NCBI GenBank assembly: GCA_963682055.1 | Contig: OY821747.1 | Coordinates: 20,458,126 to 20,522,125 of the forward strand | Length of the DNA: 64,000 nt | Reading direction: 5' to 3' | DNA from: Primula veris | Lineage: Eukaryota > Streptophyta > Magnoliopsida > Ericales > Primulaceae | Part shown: positions 18,729 to 30,478 of the stretch, piece after piece | Position numbering within the stretch: position 1 is the stretch's first letter | Layout: every line of letters begins with the position of its first letter | Program-made: the position numbers and the translations under genes | The notes under the pieces: generated by a model | Database searches by the model: none | Seen by the model: the letters and a program-made list of their open reading frames with translations, nothing else | Told to the model about the DNA's origin: nothing

Positions 18729-19664
18729 GGGGGGGGGGGGGGGGCGCAACAGTTACTATGCAGCAATAGTTGCGGCAATACCGATCTAACTCATTCATTG
18801 TTTTTCAGTGGTCCTGATTAAACATGGCTTCATATGCATCAATATACCATATATATATTTTCCCCATCTAATATCTTTTTTTTCTTTTTTCGGCAAGTAT
18901 TGGCATCTTTTATCTCTCTCTTTACCCTCAAATTAATAGCAACGAACAAGACAATGGATCCCTTCAATTTTTCGATGTATTTAATCGATTTATGAATTAT
19001 TTCTCCGAAACCAGTGTTTTTATTAAAGATTCTGCAGTTTTTTATGAAGCCTAATAAAATATTACAAATTTTTTTATCATTTCAAGTTGAGTTATCAATT
19101 TCGGTTATGGCAATCAATTTGAAAAACCCTATTTTTTGTAATATAGTGTAATATCATGTGTATCAATTTTCGTTAAAATCTTTAACTGACTTGTTGAACT
19201 TTTGGGTTTGAGAAAGATTGGGAGATGGGGACAAGAAACAAAAAAGTCATCACATGTTTTTAGTTAGTATTCTCTCCATTCCCAATTAATTGTTATTACA
19301 AAATTATGTGCAATTTTGATCGGTCAATAACTTATATCAAAATTGTCGGAATCAAATTTTTTAAAAGTTAATCATATAATTAAAAAATTAAATTATATGA
19401 TTTAGGTTTGAAAATTTTCATTTCGATAATTTTGATACATATTATAAACCAATTAAAATTAAATGTAATTTTATAAAATTCAATTAATTAGGAACGGATG
19501 AGTAATATTCTTTCTATGCTATGAGTAATTAATTTAAAAGTTTCAATGAGGTACAGCTATACCATGCTCACAATTCTATATTATATGTTAGATAGTAAAG
19601 AACGGTCAAGATCAAAGAATTGCCGCAGCTATTGCTGCATAAGTATTGCTGCTCCCCCGCTCCC
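18729..19664. mobile_element. MITE-like element with G-tract inverted termini
   Basis: The left end is a run of 16 G followed by CGCAACAGTTACTATGCAGC...; the right end reads ...ATTGCCGCAGCTATTGCTGC and ends in C tracts. The two ends are imperfect reverse complements over about 45 bases; the core (18754-18776 versus 19619-19641) matches at ~22 of 23. CAATAC occurs just outside both ends (18720 and 19664), perhaps the remains of a ~9-bp target duplication as Mutator-like elements make. No ORF inside. Confidence 0.6.
19270..19502. mobile_element. Stowaway-like MITE nested in the G-tract element
   Basis: About 233 bp flanked by TA (19268-19269 and 19503-19504). The left end TTCTCTCCATTCCCAATTAA and the inverted right end, read inward as CTCATCCGTTCCTAATTAA, resemble the CTCCCTCCGTTCC terminus of Stowaway elements. 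Pairing continues through most of the element, as in foldback MITEs. No coding capacity. Confidence 0.65.
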
Positions 19665-20600
19665 AATACAACTTCCTTATACAATTATTAAAATAACAAT
19701 ATTTCCCTATTTCATTCATTTAATTTATAGTCAACATATCCATTTAATTTTCCTCATTTACTCTTCTACCTCACCAAATTTAAATTTTTCCTGCAAAATC
19801 TTATCGCCTTTACTTCCCGTATAGCCTATAAATAACTTGGGAAGAAGATTACAACTTCAACAACAAAATTCCAATTCATACTTTTTATTTTCTTAAACTC
19901 ATCAACTTTAACATTTTTGTTGATATGAAATCAAAGAAAATTTATAATGTTTTTCATGAATAATTATAGTCGCAGAAAGAGATGATGTAGATCACCAAAA
20001 CCAAAATTTACAACTGGTTGTAGTGGCTGATTAAACAGGACAAGCCTCAAATCATGCTAAAAGACGACATATTAACCGTGGTCATCCTATGGGGGCATGA
20101 GCCTATTATCAAAGATTATTTTTGTAGTGAGCCTGTTTATCCCACAGATACTTTTCGACGTAGGTTTTTGAATGGAATGTCATTTGTTTCTACGTATACA
20201 CGATGTGGTCACCGCACATGATTCCTATTTTAACAAAGACCGAATGTTGCTCTTTCGCCTAGGTTATTGTCAATACATAAAATAACTGTTGCAATGAGAA
20301 TGCTTGTATGGGGAGAAAGCTCTAACATTTTAGAATAGGTGAGACGACAGGTACACACAATCATTGAAGAGGTTTTGTAGCCAAATATAGTTTTAGCATA
20401 ATTTTATTTTAAGTCCCTAAAGCTTAGGTTAAATTCAATCCACATCACATAGTATGAAATGTGACAGAAATGGCTTAGAGTCGTGTAAAACTTGTTGCTC
20501 TGGTCTTAAAAATTTAAGAAAATCGATCATTATTTGTATAAATAATTGTATTTTACAAACTTAATTTGATGAAGCAGCTAATATAAGAGAAAACGTTAGC
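19665..20600. other. AT-rich intergenic DNA
   Basis: No gene, tRNA or recognised repeat. The open frame near 19546 overlaps the MITE end and has no family features. Confidence 0.5.
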
Positions 20601-22305
20601 TATAGGTGTAACATCCCAGACCCGTGGGTGTCATACGACTGAATAACACGTATGGCGGCACGTGCTAAACAAGGCCTAAATGGAATAATTATTAAACACT
20701 CGCTAAATAACTCATTAAATAGGCTCAAATTTCTAGCAAAAGATTCATTAAATAGAATCTCAAAAATTACGTTAATTGCAAGAACTTAATCTCTTACAAG
20801 CTAAAATAAAAATGTAATCGCAGCGGAATTTAACACATAATCTTAAAGATCTGTCTGGTCCCCAAACTGACTCGATATCAATTCTAATTAACTGCTCGTT
20901 AACGTGAAAACATTTTAAAAAGGAGAGGGGTGAGCCAAACGAGCTTAATGATAGAGAAAGTCTCACAATATATATACGGGTCGAAAATAAGAATTTTCTT
21001 TTCAGTTTCTTACAAAATAATATTTTCTTTAATAAAAATTCTCAATGCATAATTATTTAGAAATCACTTGAATATGAAAGATAAATAACCTCTTTCACTT
21101 TTCTTTCATCAAAATTAAATTGATCGCAATAGTAATAATAAAATCTCTTTCTTTATTTTTATGATAAAAGCAAAATGATAACATGTATATCTTAGGGTAC
21201 CAAGCTGTATTGACTTATTCAATCATTTACCGTCCATCTTTTCCTCTGTTCTATAAAGCGTACATGCACTTCGTAATTAAGGTCACCACAGCTTGACGGC
21301 CGAGTCTTCCTTAACACGATCCGGTTAACGAAGCTATGTGCAATCGTTATGTTTAACCATTGAGAATTAAACTCTTTCGTTTAGTTGACAACGTCACCCC
21401 ACTTTCCCCTTCCCCTTATTCGGGTATTCTTCGTTGGACTTATTCTCATGGTTACAAATACAAATCATAAGCAAATCATAAAAATAACAATCTCATTCAA
21501 ATCTTTGTACAGAACCTGTACATAATCACTTTCTTTGTTCTTTTGTTCCTTTCTTTCTTTGATACAAAAATTATATAAATACACTCACCTCGATATCGGT
21601 TTAGAAATAAGCTGAAAGTAATACACTACGAATAAACTGGCGAACTAAAAATATCATATGATAACTATCCATTAACAATCATATCAATCTAATTTAACAG
21701 TTTAATTATGAACTACCAATCTATCTGAACCCCTTTAATAAATTTATGTTAACATGTAGTACTACAACTTAAGTCTGCCAACCAAACACATTTAATTCCT
21801 AAGTTTGAGAAATATATAATTAGCAATAATTTGTTGATTCTAGGTTGTCAACTATATGAACAGACTTTTCATATGGGACTTCTTAAATGATTAAACACAA
21901 ATACTTTGTAAAAGAGTATATCAAACTAAATGAAATAAAATATCCAACTCAGGAAGTACATATTCCATACATTGCTTCACAAGATGATTAGTATGATTTA
22001 CATACCAGTAATATTATTACTTAGCCAATTTTCCATTATGCAAAACATGATTACGAGCCAGTGAACTAACTTAACTTCAAGTTTTAAGCATATAGGATTC
22101 AATACATGTAACCATTACCATCAATAATTCCTTTTCAGATTGTTTGAACAACCGAATTGAGGATTAAATAAACAATTCATCTAAGCATCCAATTTCATGA
22201 CCAAATAAGCTTATAAAAACAGGACACCTAACAGATGGTCTGTCCTATAGTTGACCGCTAGCATCTCCCTCCGTTCTCTAGACTGGTCTCTCTTTTATAG
22301 GTGTA
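20601..22305. other. Unclassified segment bounded by a 10-bp direct repeat
   Basis: TATAGGTGTA occurs at 20601-20610 and 22296-22305. The segment begins TGTAACATCCCAGACCCG, which looks like a Ty3/gypsy LTR start, and holds GGGGTGAGCCAAACGAGCT, also seen in some plant LTRs. No matching TG...CA end, primer site or coding sequence was found, so I do not call it an LTR. Confidence 0.35.
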
Positions 22306-22311
22306 CTCTAT

Positions 22312-24084
22312 GACCTTGTTTGTTTGGACCTTTTCTACTATTGGATTGGACTATGAAAGAACTTGGACCCACAAAAGATGTTTCAAACATTTTTAAATTG
22401 TCCTGGATTAGAAAAGAAGTGTGTATTACAAAAGATGTGAAATGACATCTATTTTAAGAGGAGGGGGATGGGTGGTGGGGGGTTGTTTTAAAAAAGCAAG
22501 ATCCGGACTGAATTTAACTTTTACAATTATACCCTCCAGCTGTATCACACAACTCTCATTCTTCTCATACAATTCAATACAGAGAACGTCTGTATTTATC
22601 TCTCTCCTCTCATTCAATGAAAAAAAGTTTAATCTCACAAAAAAAACTCAGCAACTACGGTCTATCAATTTATTATCACAGTCGTTCAACTACTATGGTG
22701 GGTGAGAGTAAATGAAGAGATTAATAGCACGCATAGAAGTACAAAATCGAGCACCAAAACGCCTACATATAGGTCTGATATTGATCTTTACAATTAATTC
22801 ATCTTATGTATCAGAGTTTATATTTTGTTTTGGTTTTGTTTTTTTCTTTACCGTGGTGGTGTTGATGTTTGTAATTTCAAGTGTTAGTTACAAAAAATAA
22901 TTGTAACTATTATATATTACATTATAACTATTTTGTGGTCTTTATCATTTTTTCCTCTCGAAATTGCAGAAAGATTTGAGCGTAAGTGGGATACGCAACA
23001 AGTCTTTTCCCTATTATGATAATTGGTGCCATTTATTTGGTAAAGACCGAGCAACGGGTGAATTAACGGAGGGTCCGGAGGAGGCTGTAGCTGCTATGAA
23101 CGAGGATGAAATACAAATGAGCGAGAATCCTTTTGTGGCACCTTTACCTGCCGATGTCGACTTTTCGGCTAACGGAACAACACCAATGCAGTCACGATCT
23201 TGCAGTGGAAGAAAGAGAAATCGGAATGATGCCTTCTCTTCTAGTTTTGCCTCAATGGGAGAGCAATTTGCTAATATGTTTGAGAGCACCAAACTTACCA
23301 TGGCTGAGATTGCGCAACGTATTGGTTACGATCAAAATCTTTCGGAATCAAGGAAAAAGGTTAACGGTGAGTTAAAGAAATTACCTCTTGAAACAAAGTA
23401 TCGACTAAAGGCTGCGAGTATGATTGTTGGTGATGCGGCCAGAGTGGATTTATTTTTTAGCTTGTCTGAGAAGGATCGTCTTGAATGGGTTTACATGCTT
23501 CTCGCAGGGGGAATATGAACGACCCCTCGTGGTATTGTTGCTGGTTTACTAATGTCATGGTTACTATCTACAACCATTACTAGTTAAGTTATTTTGATAT
23601 TTTGTGTACTAGTTTAACGAAGATAAGTTATGTTGCTACTTTTGAATGGGTTGTTTATCATTTCCAATTTGAAGGCAGAATGGTGCCAATTTTATTTAAT
23701 ATGAATGGAGCTGATGTAACTTTAAAACTTATGTAATAGGCTTAAATTATTAATGATTTCACTTTGTTTGTTAGTATATAATTCTTTTGAATTTTGATCA
23801 TTGTCATTTTCTGAACTCACCGATTTAATCAGTGATTTCCATTTTTTGTGTAAAACTTGGAGGGAAGGATAGAATGGTAAAATGATTATAATTTAGTCCT
23901 TTCTAAAGTATAGTACTTACACAAACATGAGAATGGTTATTTATCCCATAAATAATAGTCCTATCCAAACATTAAAGCACGGACTTTCAACTGGATTCAC
24001 AATGCATGTATCATTCCTATTATAAGAATAGTCCCAATAGTTTTGCTAATAATGGGACTACAAAAGCACCAAACAAACAAGACC
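22312..24084 (+). mobile_element. Harbinger-like non-autonomous element carrying a Myb/SANT exon
   Basis: The left end GACCTTGTTTGTTTGG and the inverted right end GGTCTTGTTTGTTTGG are imperfect terminal inverted repeats, and TAT lies outside both (22309-22311, 24085-24087). Inside is an exon for the C-terminal part of a Myb/SANT-like protein of the type that accompanies PIF/Harbinger transposases. No DDE transposase is present. The class is inferred; TAT is not the usual TTA/TAA target. Confidence 0.5.
22970..23518 (+). pseudogene. Myb/SANT-like protein, C-terminal exon
   Basis: A 182-codon open exon after a clear acceptor (TTTTTCCTCTCGAAATTGCAG); there is no ATG near its start, and the N-terminal Myb/SANT exon is not recognisable upstream. 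RNKSFPYYDNWCHLFGKDRA followed by TGELTEGPEE is the typical end of Myb/SANT-like domains in Harbinger-associated and L10-interacting-MYB-like proteins. A Ser-rich basic linker (SGRKRNRND) and a helical C-terminal domain (MAEIAQRIGYDQN, SEKDRLEWVYMLLAGGI) follow. It probably bound DNA. As it stands it is an exon fragment or pseudogene. Confidence 0.6.
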
Positions 24085-24122
24085 TATATCTGTTGATCTA
24101 TTTTTATATATCTATCTATCAT

Positions 24123-24151
24123 TCTTTCTTTCTTTCTTTCTTTCTTTCTTT
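24123..24151. repeat. (CTTT)n microsatellite
   Basis: About seven uninterrupted TTTC/CTTT units. Confidence 0.9.
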
Positions 24152-24623
24152 TACGTTTTATAGAAACGTTTTCTTTTTAATTATATTATTATTAACTACA
24201 GACTTTTCAATTCCTAATGTTTTATTTCCTTAATTTTTAATTCCATATGTAAACATAAATTCGTTAGAATAATTAAGGCTCTCCTTATTACTAGTTTCTA
24301 ACAATATATTTTTGCTAATTACTAACTAACATGTCAACTACCCAAAACATCAAAATAGTCCCTACAATAAAAGAGAATAAAATACGATATTTTACAATAG
24401 GTATTAAGACTTTAGTACCTACAAAGAAAAATAAGCTTTTTCAGAAAGACTTTTATCAGTAAGTTATTTTTCAATATCTACATAATATCGTTACATAAAT
24501 TTCAAAATGGACACTTCTTTTTATCAAAATAAATAATACACAGTACTCCTATATACAATACAAATAGTTTTTATTAATAAATATTTTAAATTGATATTAA
24601 CAAACCGACACCGACGAGTCAAC

Positions 24624-24653
24624 CCCGTCCAATGGACGGGCTCTTATGCTAGT
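24624..24653 (+). mobile_element. Helitron 3' terminus
   Basis: CCCGTCCAATGGACGGG forms a 7-bp GC-rich hairpin and is followed 8 bases later by CTAGT, then T, the standard Helitron 3' end (hairpin, CTRRT, insertion before T). The 5' TC end could not be fixed; TCTCCTTATTACTAG at about 24279 is one candidate. No Rep/helicase coding sequence is present. Confidence 0.65.
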
Positions 24654-25171
24654 TATTATATGAAAAGAGACCTTCCATTCTAATTAGTGATTTGGTTCGT
24701 TTTACTACGTTCACAAATGTCAGTGAGCTTCTATCGAGTGTAAGGGTTGCTAATCATTTTTTTTTTTTTGATTCTCATTATATAAACAATCTACTATGTT
24801 CATATTCTTATGAGACCACACGATTAGAGACGTATGAGTCCATATCACACAGGATCATGGACATATGATCACACACGATTAGACGAGTGACACGGTCACA
24901 AAGTCTTATGAACAAATGGTAATCTGTTCTAGATATTTGCATGAGGTAGAATTCGAAAAAATAACAAAAAAAAAAAATCATGTTTAGGAGTTGGTGTTGT
25001 TTTTAATAATTCAGGTCGAATAGCAAGACGTCTAATAAAATCAAGAGACTGAAATTTTAATTTTACGGTTAGCAAGTCATCTGGTGAGTATATACACGTT
25101 TAATGTTACATTTCTAAAATTTGTGGTCAAATCTCCACTATTTAGAAATTTAAATTAATTGTTTTTGTAAA
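24654..25171. other. AT-rich intergenic DNA
   Basis: No gene or recognised repeat. It ends with the CATGC target duplication of the chromovirus (25172-25176). Confidence 0.5.
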
Positions 25172-25176
25172 CATGC

Positions 25177-25961
25177 TGATGTGCATCATGTAGCATTCGA
25201 TTATGAATCTAAGCTCAATATTCCTCATGTGGGTCCGGTTACTCGGTCAAAATCTAAGAAGCTCAAAATTGGTAATAAAGTGCTTATGACAAAGGAATTA
25301 ACTCATTTGATAGCTTTGAGCAGCAACTTTGCCGATACATCGAATTTTGGCTATTTCAAGGAGTGCATTAATTCGATGGATGAATCTGCACATTCAATGA
25401 TTCTAATCTGCCAAGGGGGTGTAATCTAAGCATTTGACATTGTTGGTGCATGCTTATGGACGTGGATAGGCTTATATTAAGTGTATCTAGTGGTCAAAGT
25501 CCATACTTAATGATATAGATAAGTGTAAAAGGTTTTTATGAATGTATCTAACTAGATTCAAGTAATCTAAGTTGTAGATCTTATCCTGTCATTAGGTGAC
25601 GTTTTTGGCTCTATATAAAGCCATATGTATCAAGTTATAAACACACTTGAATGATATAAAGAATTAAGCTTTTTGCTTGTTTATCCTTCTCTCTTATCTT
25701 GCAATTTGTGGAACTCAGATTGTTAGTGGCGAGTTAAACCCCGATTCTTATCACTCCCCTTCTTATCTCTCCGGAGTGTGGTGAATCATCATAACGGAAC
25801 TTGTTTGTGGCGCCTTTGGGCTTATCAAGCTTGTTTCATTAGAACCTCAACCCATCTTGTTTGTGGCGCCTTCGGCTTAGCAAACACGAAGAGTTGGTTT
25901 CTCTATTGAGATCTCCTAAAATTCAGCGACTTACCGACATCTTAGCATCCCGGGCACATCA
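25177..25961 (+). repeat. 5' LTR of the CRM-like element
   Basis: 785 bp. TATATAAA at 25612-25619 is the likely promoter. The first ~255 bases carry, out of context, the coding sequence for the C-terminal end of pol (25181-25429 is open), because the same sequence in the 3' LTR is part of the polyprotein. Four substitutions distinguish it from the 3' LTR. Confidence 0.93.
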
Positions 25962-25964
25962 TAT

Positions 25965-25976
25965 TGGTATCAGAGC
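25965..25976 (+). other. Primer-binding site (initiator tRNA-Met type)
   Basis: TGGTATCAGAGC three bases after the LTR, complementary to the 3' end of initiator tRNA-Met. Confidence 0.9.
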
Positions 25977-25980
25977 AAGG

Positions 25981-28900
25981 ATGTCGACCAGGTCACACCA
26001 GTCTAATGAAAACTAAGGTCGAATTCGAAGAGGCCTGACGCTCGACCAAGCCAAAATCTATCGGCTTGAGCGCCAAATCGAGGCCATGCAAGCGGAGATG
26101 ACGGAGATGCGTCTCCAAAACCAACAAAACCAACCACCATCTGAGCAAGACAATCAAGGTCACCGTAGTGACTTGAGTGATTATGCCGACGAAGAATATG
26201 AAGGGACACCGCGACATCGCCAAAGGCATTATGACAATCCCGGACGTAACATGAACATCAAGATGCCTCCATTCAAGGGTAATAGCTCGCCCGAAGATTA
26301 CCTCGAGTGGGACCAGCGTGTTGAAAAGCTTTTTGAGTACCACGACGTACCCGAGGAGAGGAAAGTTCGCTTGGCTGCACTTGAGTTTACCGAATATGCT
26401 CATTTGTGGTGGGAGAATTTGAAAGGACAGAGGCGTCAGGATGGAGAGGAGGAAGTCCGAGGTTGGAGGATCATGAAACAGCTTATGCAACGTCGTTTCG
26501 TACCGGAGTACAACCGCCAAGAGTTGTACCTACATTTACAATCTCTTCGGCAAGAAGCTATGAGCGTAGAGGAGTATGTTAAGAATTTCGAAACTGCAAA
26601 GATGAGGTGTAACCTTCAAGAGCCGCAAGAGCAAACCATCGCTCGGTTCTTACGGGGTCTCAATGATGACATTGCGGATACCGTGGAATTGCAACCATTT
26701 GTTTTCTTGGAGGACATAATTAAATTGGCGTTGAAAGTGGAGCGTCAAAGAAAACGAAAGGTCACCACCCGGCCATACTCCGCTCGGCCAAGTGGGGGGA
26801 AATACACAAACAACGCTATGACTGAAGGGAAGACTGTCTCGACCACCAACCGGGTCGGATGGGGTGAGATGGCAAAAGCGCCAATGGCTACACCAAAAAA
26901 TGATGAGGTTCCAAAGCCTAACCCGAGGCATCGGGACTTGAAATGCTTTCGTTGTCAAGGACATGGTCATATCGCTTCGGAATGTCCAAATCGAAAAGTT
27001 ATGATTATCCGAGAATCTGAAATTGAGAGCGAAGAAGAAGTCGAGGAGGAAGTTCAAAAGTCCGATGAGGATTCTTTAGATGTGGCTGAAAATGGAGAGG
27101 TCCTAGTTGTTCGGCGCGTTCTTAACGTACAGCCCGTCACTACCGATGAACAACGAGAGAACATATTTCACACTCGATGCAAAGTGAGTGAAAAGGTGTG
27201 CGAGGTTATCATCGATGGAGGAAGTTGTACAAACGTAGCATCCACTACGCTGGTGGAGAAATTGGGATTGGCCAAGATGAAGCATCCTAGCCCGTACAAA
27301 CTGCGTTGGCTTAACGAGGTGGGTGATATTCGGGTCTCCGAGCAAGTAAAGGTTCCTTTCACTATTGGCCGGTACACCGACGAAGTTCTTTGTGACGTTG
27401 TACCTATGAGTGCTAGTCATTTACTCTTAGGCCGACCATGGCAGTATGACCGAAGGGTGGTTCATGACGGATTCAAGAATACCTATTCATTTGAAAAGGA
27501 TGGGAGGAAGCATACTCTTGCGCCACTCACACCGGCGCAAATTCGAAATGATATTTTAGGCAAGACGAAGCGGGAAAATCTGGTTGTTAGTCGCAGAGAA
27601 GTCGAGCGAGTCTTGAGTACCAAGGATCAGATTTTTGTGTTGCTCATGCGGGAAATTATGCTTACCGACAAGTCGTCACTCCCACCGCAAGTTGTAAAAC
27701 TTTTGGAGGAATTCGAGGATGTGTTTCCCGAGGAATTACCACCTGGTTTGCCACCGATTCGGGGAATCGAACATCAAATCAATCTCATTCCCGGTGCTGT
27801 TTTACCTAACCGACCAGCCTATCGTTGTAATCCCGAGGAAGCCAAAGAACTGCATCGCCAAGTATCAGAGTTGATAGAGCGGGGGTACGTTCGGGAATCG
27901 ATGAGTCCTTGTTCGGTTTCGGCATTACTCGTACCGAAGAAGGATGGTAGCATGCGTATGTGTGTTGATAGTCGGGCTATCAACAAAATTATTGTAAAGT
28001 ATCGCTATCCAATACCACGCCTTGATGATATGCTCGACGAATTGTATGGTTCAATATATTTTTCAAAAGTTGATCTTAAAAGTGGATACCATCAAATCCG
28101 TATGAAAGAAGGTGACGAATGGAAGACCGCTTTCAAAACGAAGCAAGGGTTGTTTGAATGGCTGGTTATGCCATTCGGTTTGTCAAATGCACCGAGCACT
28201 TTTATGCGTTTGATGAATCATGCCTTACGAAAGTTTATTGGGCAGTTTGTTGTTGTTTATTTCGACGACATACTTATCTATAGCAAGTCCTTTGCCGAAC
28301 ATTTGGAGCATCTACGACTTGTCCTTGACGTTCTACGTCGAGAGAAGCTTTTTGGGAATTTGAAGAAATCTGACTTTTGCCAAGACCGAGTCGTCTTTCT
28401 CGGTTTTGTGGTTTCAGAAAGGGGTGTTGAAGTTGATGAGGAGAAAGTAAAAGCAATCAAGGAATGGCCTGAGACGACTAGTGTTTCGGAGGTTCGAAGT
28501 TTTCATGGATTAGCATCATTTTATAGACGTTTTGTGAAAAACTTTAGCACTTTGTTAGCCCCTCTGACTGAGTGTACTAAAGTTAATGGTGCGTTTAAAT
28601 TTGATAAGGCTGCTCGTAAGAGTTTTGAGATAGTAAAGGAGAAATTATGCTCGGCTCCAATTTTGGCTCTGCCCGACTTTTCGAAAACTTTCGAAATCGA
28701 GTGTGATGCATCCGGGGTAGGCGTAGGGGCTGTCCTTATACAAGACAAGCGACCAATTGCTTATTTTAGTGAGAAGTTGGGTGGCTCTCGACTCAACTAT
28801 TCCACCTACGACAAGGAGTTTTATTCCTTGATACGAGCCTTGGAAGTATGGCAGCATTATTTACTTCCAAAGGAATTTGTAATACACACCGACCACGAGT

Positions 28901-29042
28901 CTTTAAAATATTTAAAGGGACAAGCAAAACTGAACCGGAGACATGCGAAGTGGGTCGAGTTTATGGAAGTATTTCCATATGTTATCAAATTCAAGAAAGG
29001 AAATTCGAATGTTGTTGCCGATGCTCTTTCTCGAAGACATGC
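25981..29042 (+). pseudogene. gag-pol: CRM gag-pol, N-terminal part (Gag, protease, RT, RNase H)
   Basis: The natural start is probably ATG 25981 (MSTRSHQSNEN), but a TAA at 26014-26016 stops it after 11 codons; the frame is then open, with the next ATG at 26086. Residues below count from 26086. Gag capsid part with [20 protein letters not shown] (~80) and a CCHC knuckle [15 protein letters not shown] (~286); protease [12 protein letters not shown] (~374); RT from [16 protein letters not shown] (~613) with catalytic YFDD (~725); RNase [15 protein letters not shown] (~869). It is cut at 29042 by Tat copy 2 within a Ser-Arg-Arg-His-Ala stretch and resumes in the same frame at 46756. Apart from the stop and the insertion no lesion is visible. 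Confidence 0.9.
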
Positions 29043-29611
29043 TGATAAAGCCATAACTTTGGTCGGTCGTGTTAGGCTTTTCAACAATGATATAATAGTA
29101 AATCAACTGTGAATAATGGACACTTCCTGATCTTTATTATTGCTCGGATTATTATCCTTATTCGGACTATTACACTTGCTCGGATTAGTATTTCGGTTTT
29201 ACAATTGTGCTCGATATGACTATTTAATCTCTCGTCTTGATCTTTCTCCCCTTTTATTCGGTGCTCGGCTTTGTCTTTTCTCGGTTTATTTCTTGAAGTG
29301 GTGTGCGTTGATTAGTTTCTCTCTTTTCTCAACTTCTCTCTATATTTTTTGGATAGATTTTCTGGTCCTTTTCTAGGAGGGGTAGTTGGCTATTTATAGG
29401 CAACTATGCCTTCTAGGATGTTGACAAATGTCTTCATCCCAGGGGTTTTTCAGACATGGGTCCCCATTTGATTGGGCTTGGGCTTTTGATAGTAATACTG
29501 ATTTCCTATAAAAAGCATGAGATGGCCCATTTAAGCGTTGGATACCCATTTATAAAGTGGGTTGATTATTACCCGAATAGAATATTCGGGTCTAATTTTT
29601 ATGTTCTATCA
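29043..29611 (-). repeat. 3' LTR of Tat copy 2
   Basis: 569 bp, TGATAAAGCC...TTCTATCA on the plus strand. The 78-residue open frame at 29140-29376 also occurs in the other LTR, has no family features and is not annotated. Confidence 0.94.
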
Positions 29612-29794
29612 AGTGCTCCTTGACTTCCTCGGCGTGGTTTCCACGTCGGGGGAGTCATGTTCGGTCTGTCGAGGATATCACTTCGGTCTCGTCGTTCCCA
29701 ATACTTCATCGAGAAACGCAATAGATTCATGACGGTTCCCTGGGGGGCCCATTTAATGTTTCCTATCCTAATATCTTTCTTCGAGGAAAACTCC

Positions 29795-29800
29795 TATAAA
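29795..29800 (+). promoter_or_regulatory. TATA box of antisense ORF I (copy 2)
   Basis: TATAAA, 60 nt before the ATG (62 in copy 1). Confidence 0.7.
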
Positions 29801-29854
29801 GGGGTGTGCCCCCTTCATAATTAGGCATTTTACTACTAATTTGCTCGTGGCGTA

Positions 29855-30175
29855 ATGGCTTCCTCTGGTTCTACTGGTGAGAGCTCCTTTAATTATATTT
29901 CTTATTTAGAAATGGAGATCAAGAAATCTCGTACCGCGAATAAGAAACTCGTGGACAAGGTTTCAAATTACAAGAAAAGGTTGTCTGACATGGATTCTGA
30001 TCATCATGTGACGATGGCCGACCGGGATTGGGCTTACGAGCATATAAAAAGGCTCGAGGCTAATATGGCCAAGCAGAAGGCAGCAAAAAGGGCCTATAAG
30101 CTTGCCTTCAAGGAGTTGCATGCTCGGTCTAAACCGAGTTCGGATGATGATGAAGAAGGCTCTTCCTCGAAATAA
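29855..30175 (+). CDS. Antisense ORF I of Tat copy 2, small coiled-coil protein
   Basis: 106 residues, MASSGSTGESSFNYISYLEM..., the counterpart of 16723-17034 in copy 1. The most constant part is KRLSDMDSDHHVTMADRDWA followed by YEHIKRLEA and AKRAYKLAFKELHARSKP, then an acidic/Ser tail DDDEEGSSSK. Predicted helical and soluble. AATAAA at 30255-30260. It looks like a complete small transcription unit (TATA, ORF, polyadenylation signal). Biological role unknown. Confidence 0.78.
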   Translation: MASSGSTGESSFNYISYLEMEIKKSRTANKKLVDKVSNYKKRLSDMDSDHHVTMADRDWAYEHIKRLEANMAKQKAAKRAYKLAFKELHARSKPSSDDDEEGSSSK

Positions 30176-30421
30176 TTAGTCTTTTGTGATTTCTGTTGTA
30201 ATTTCTTTTGAATGGGGAGTCTTCTCCTCAGTTGTAATCGAAGTTTTTGAAATTAATAAAATATTTCCCTATCTTTGTTCTTGTCTGTTCATCTTCTTGA
30301 TATCTTCTTGGATGACTTTAATTGGATTTGGAACTGTGGTTAATTTGACGTAAATGCTCTTGGGAAGTTCAAGAGGTTGTATTTCTTCGAGATGACCTTT
30401 GATCTACTCCTTGTTTCTTCC

Positions 30422-30428
30422 TATAAAA
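30422..30428 (+). promoter_or_regulatory. TATA box of antisense ORF II (copy 2)
   Basis: TATAAAA, 57 nt before the ATG, as in copy 1. Confidence 0.72.
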
Positions 30429-30478
30429 GGGAACTGTCCCTGTATTCGTTATGCAATTCATTCTTTATTAACGAACGA

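Noticed and set aside
20772..20966. 64-codon minus-strand ORF with Ser/Leu start
   Set aside because: Short, no homologous features, in AT-rich DNA.
25181..25429. Separate 82-codon gene
   Set aside because: It is the 5' LTR copy of the pol C-terminus and has no own start context.
29140..29376. 78-codon ORF, also present at 46278-46514
   Set aside because: It lies wholly within both LTRs of Tat copy 2; its doubling is due to LTR duplication and the sequence has no family features.
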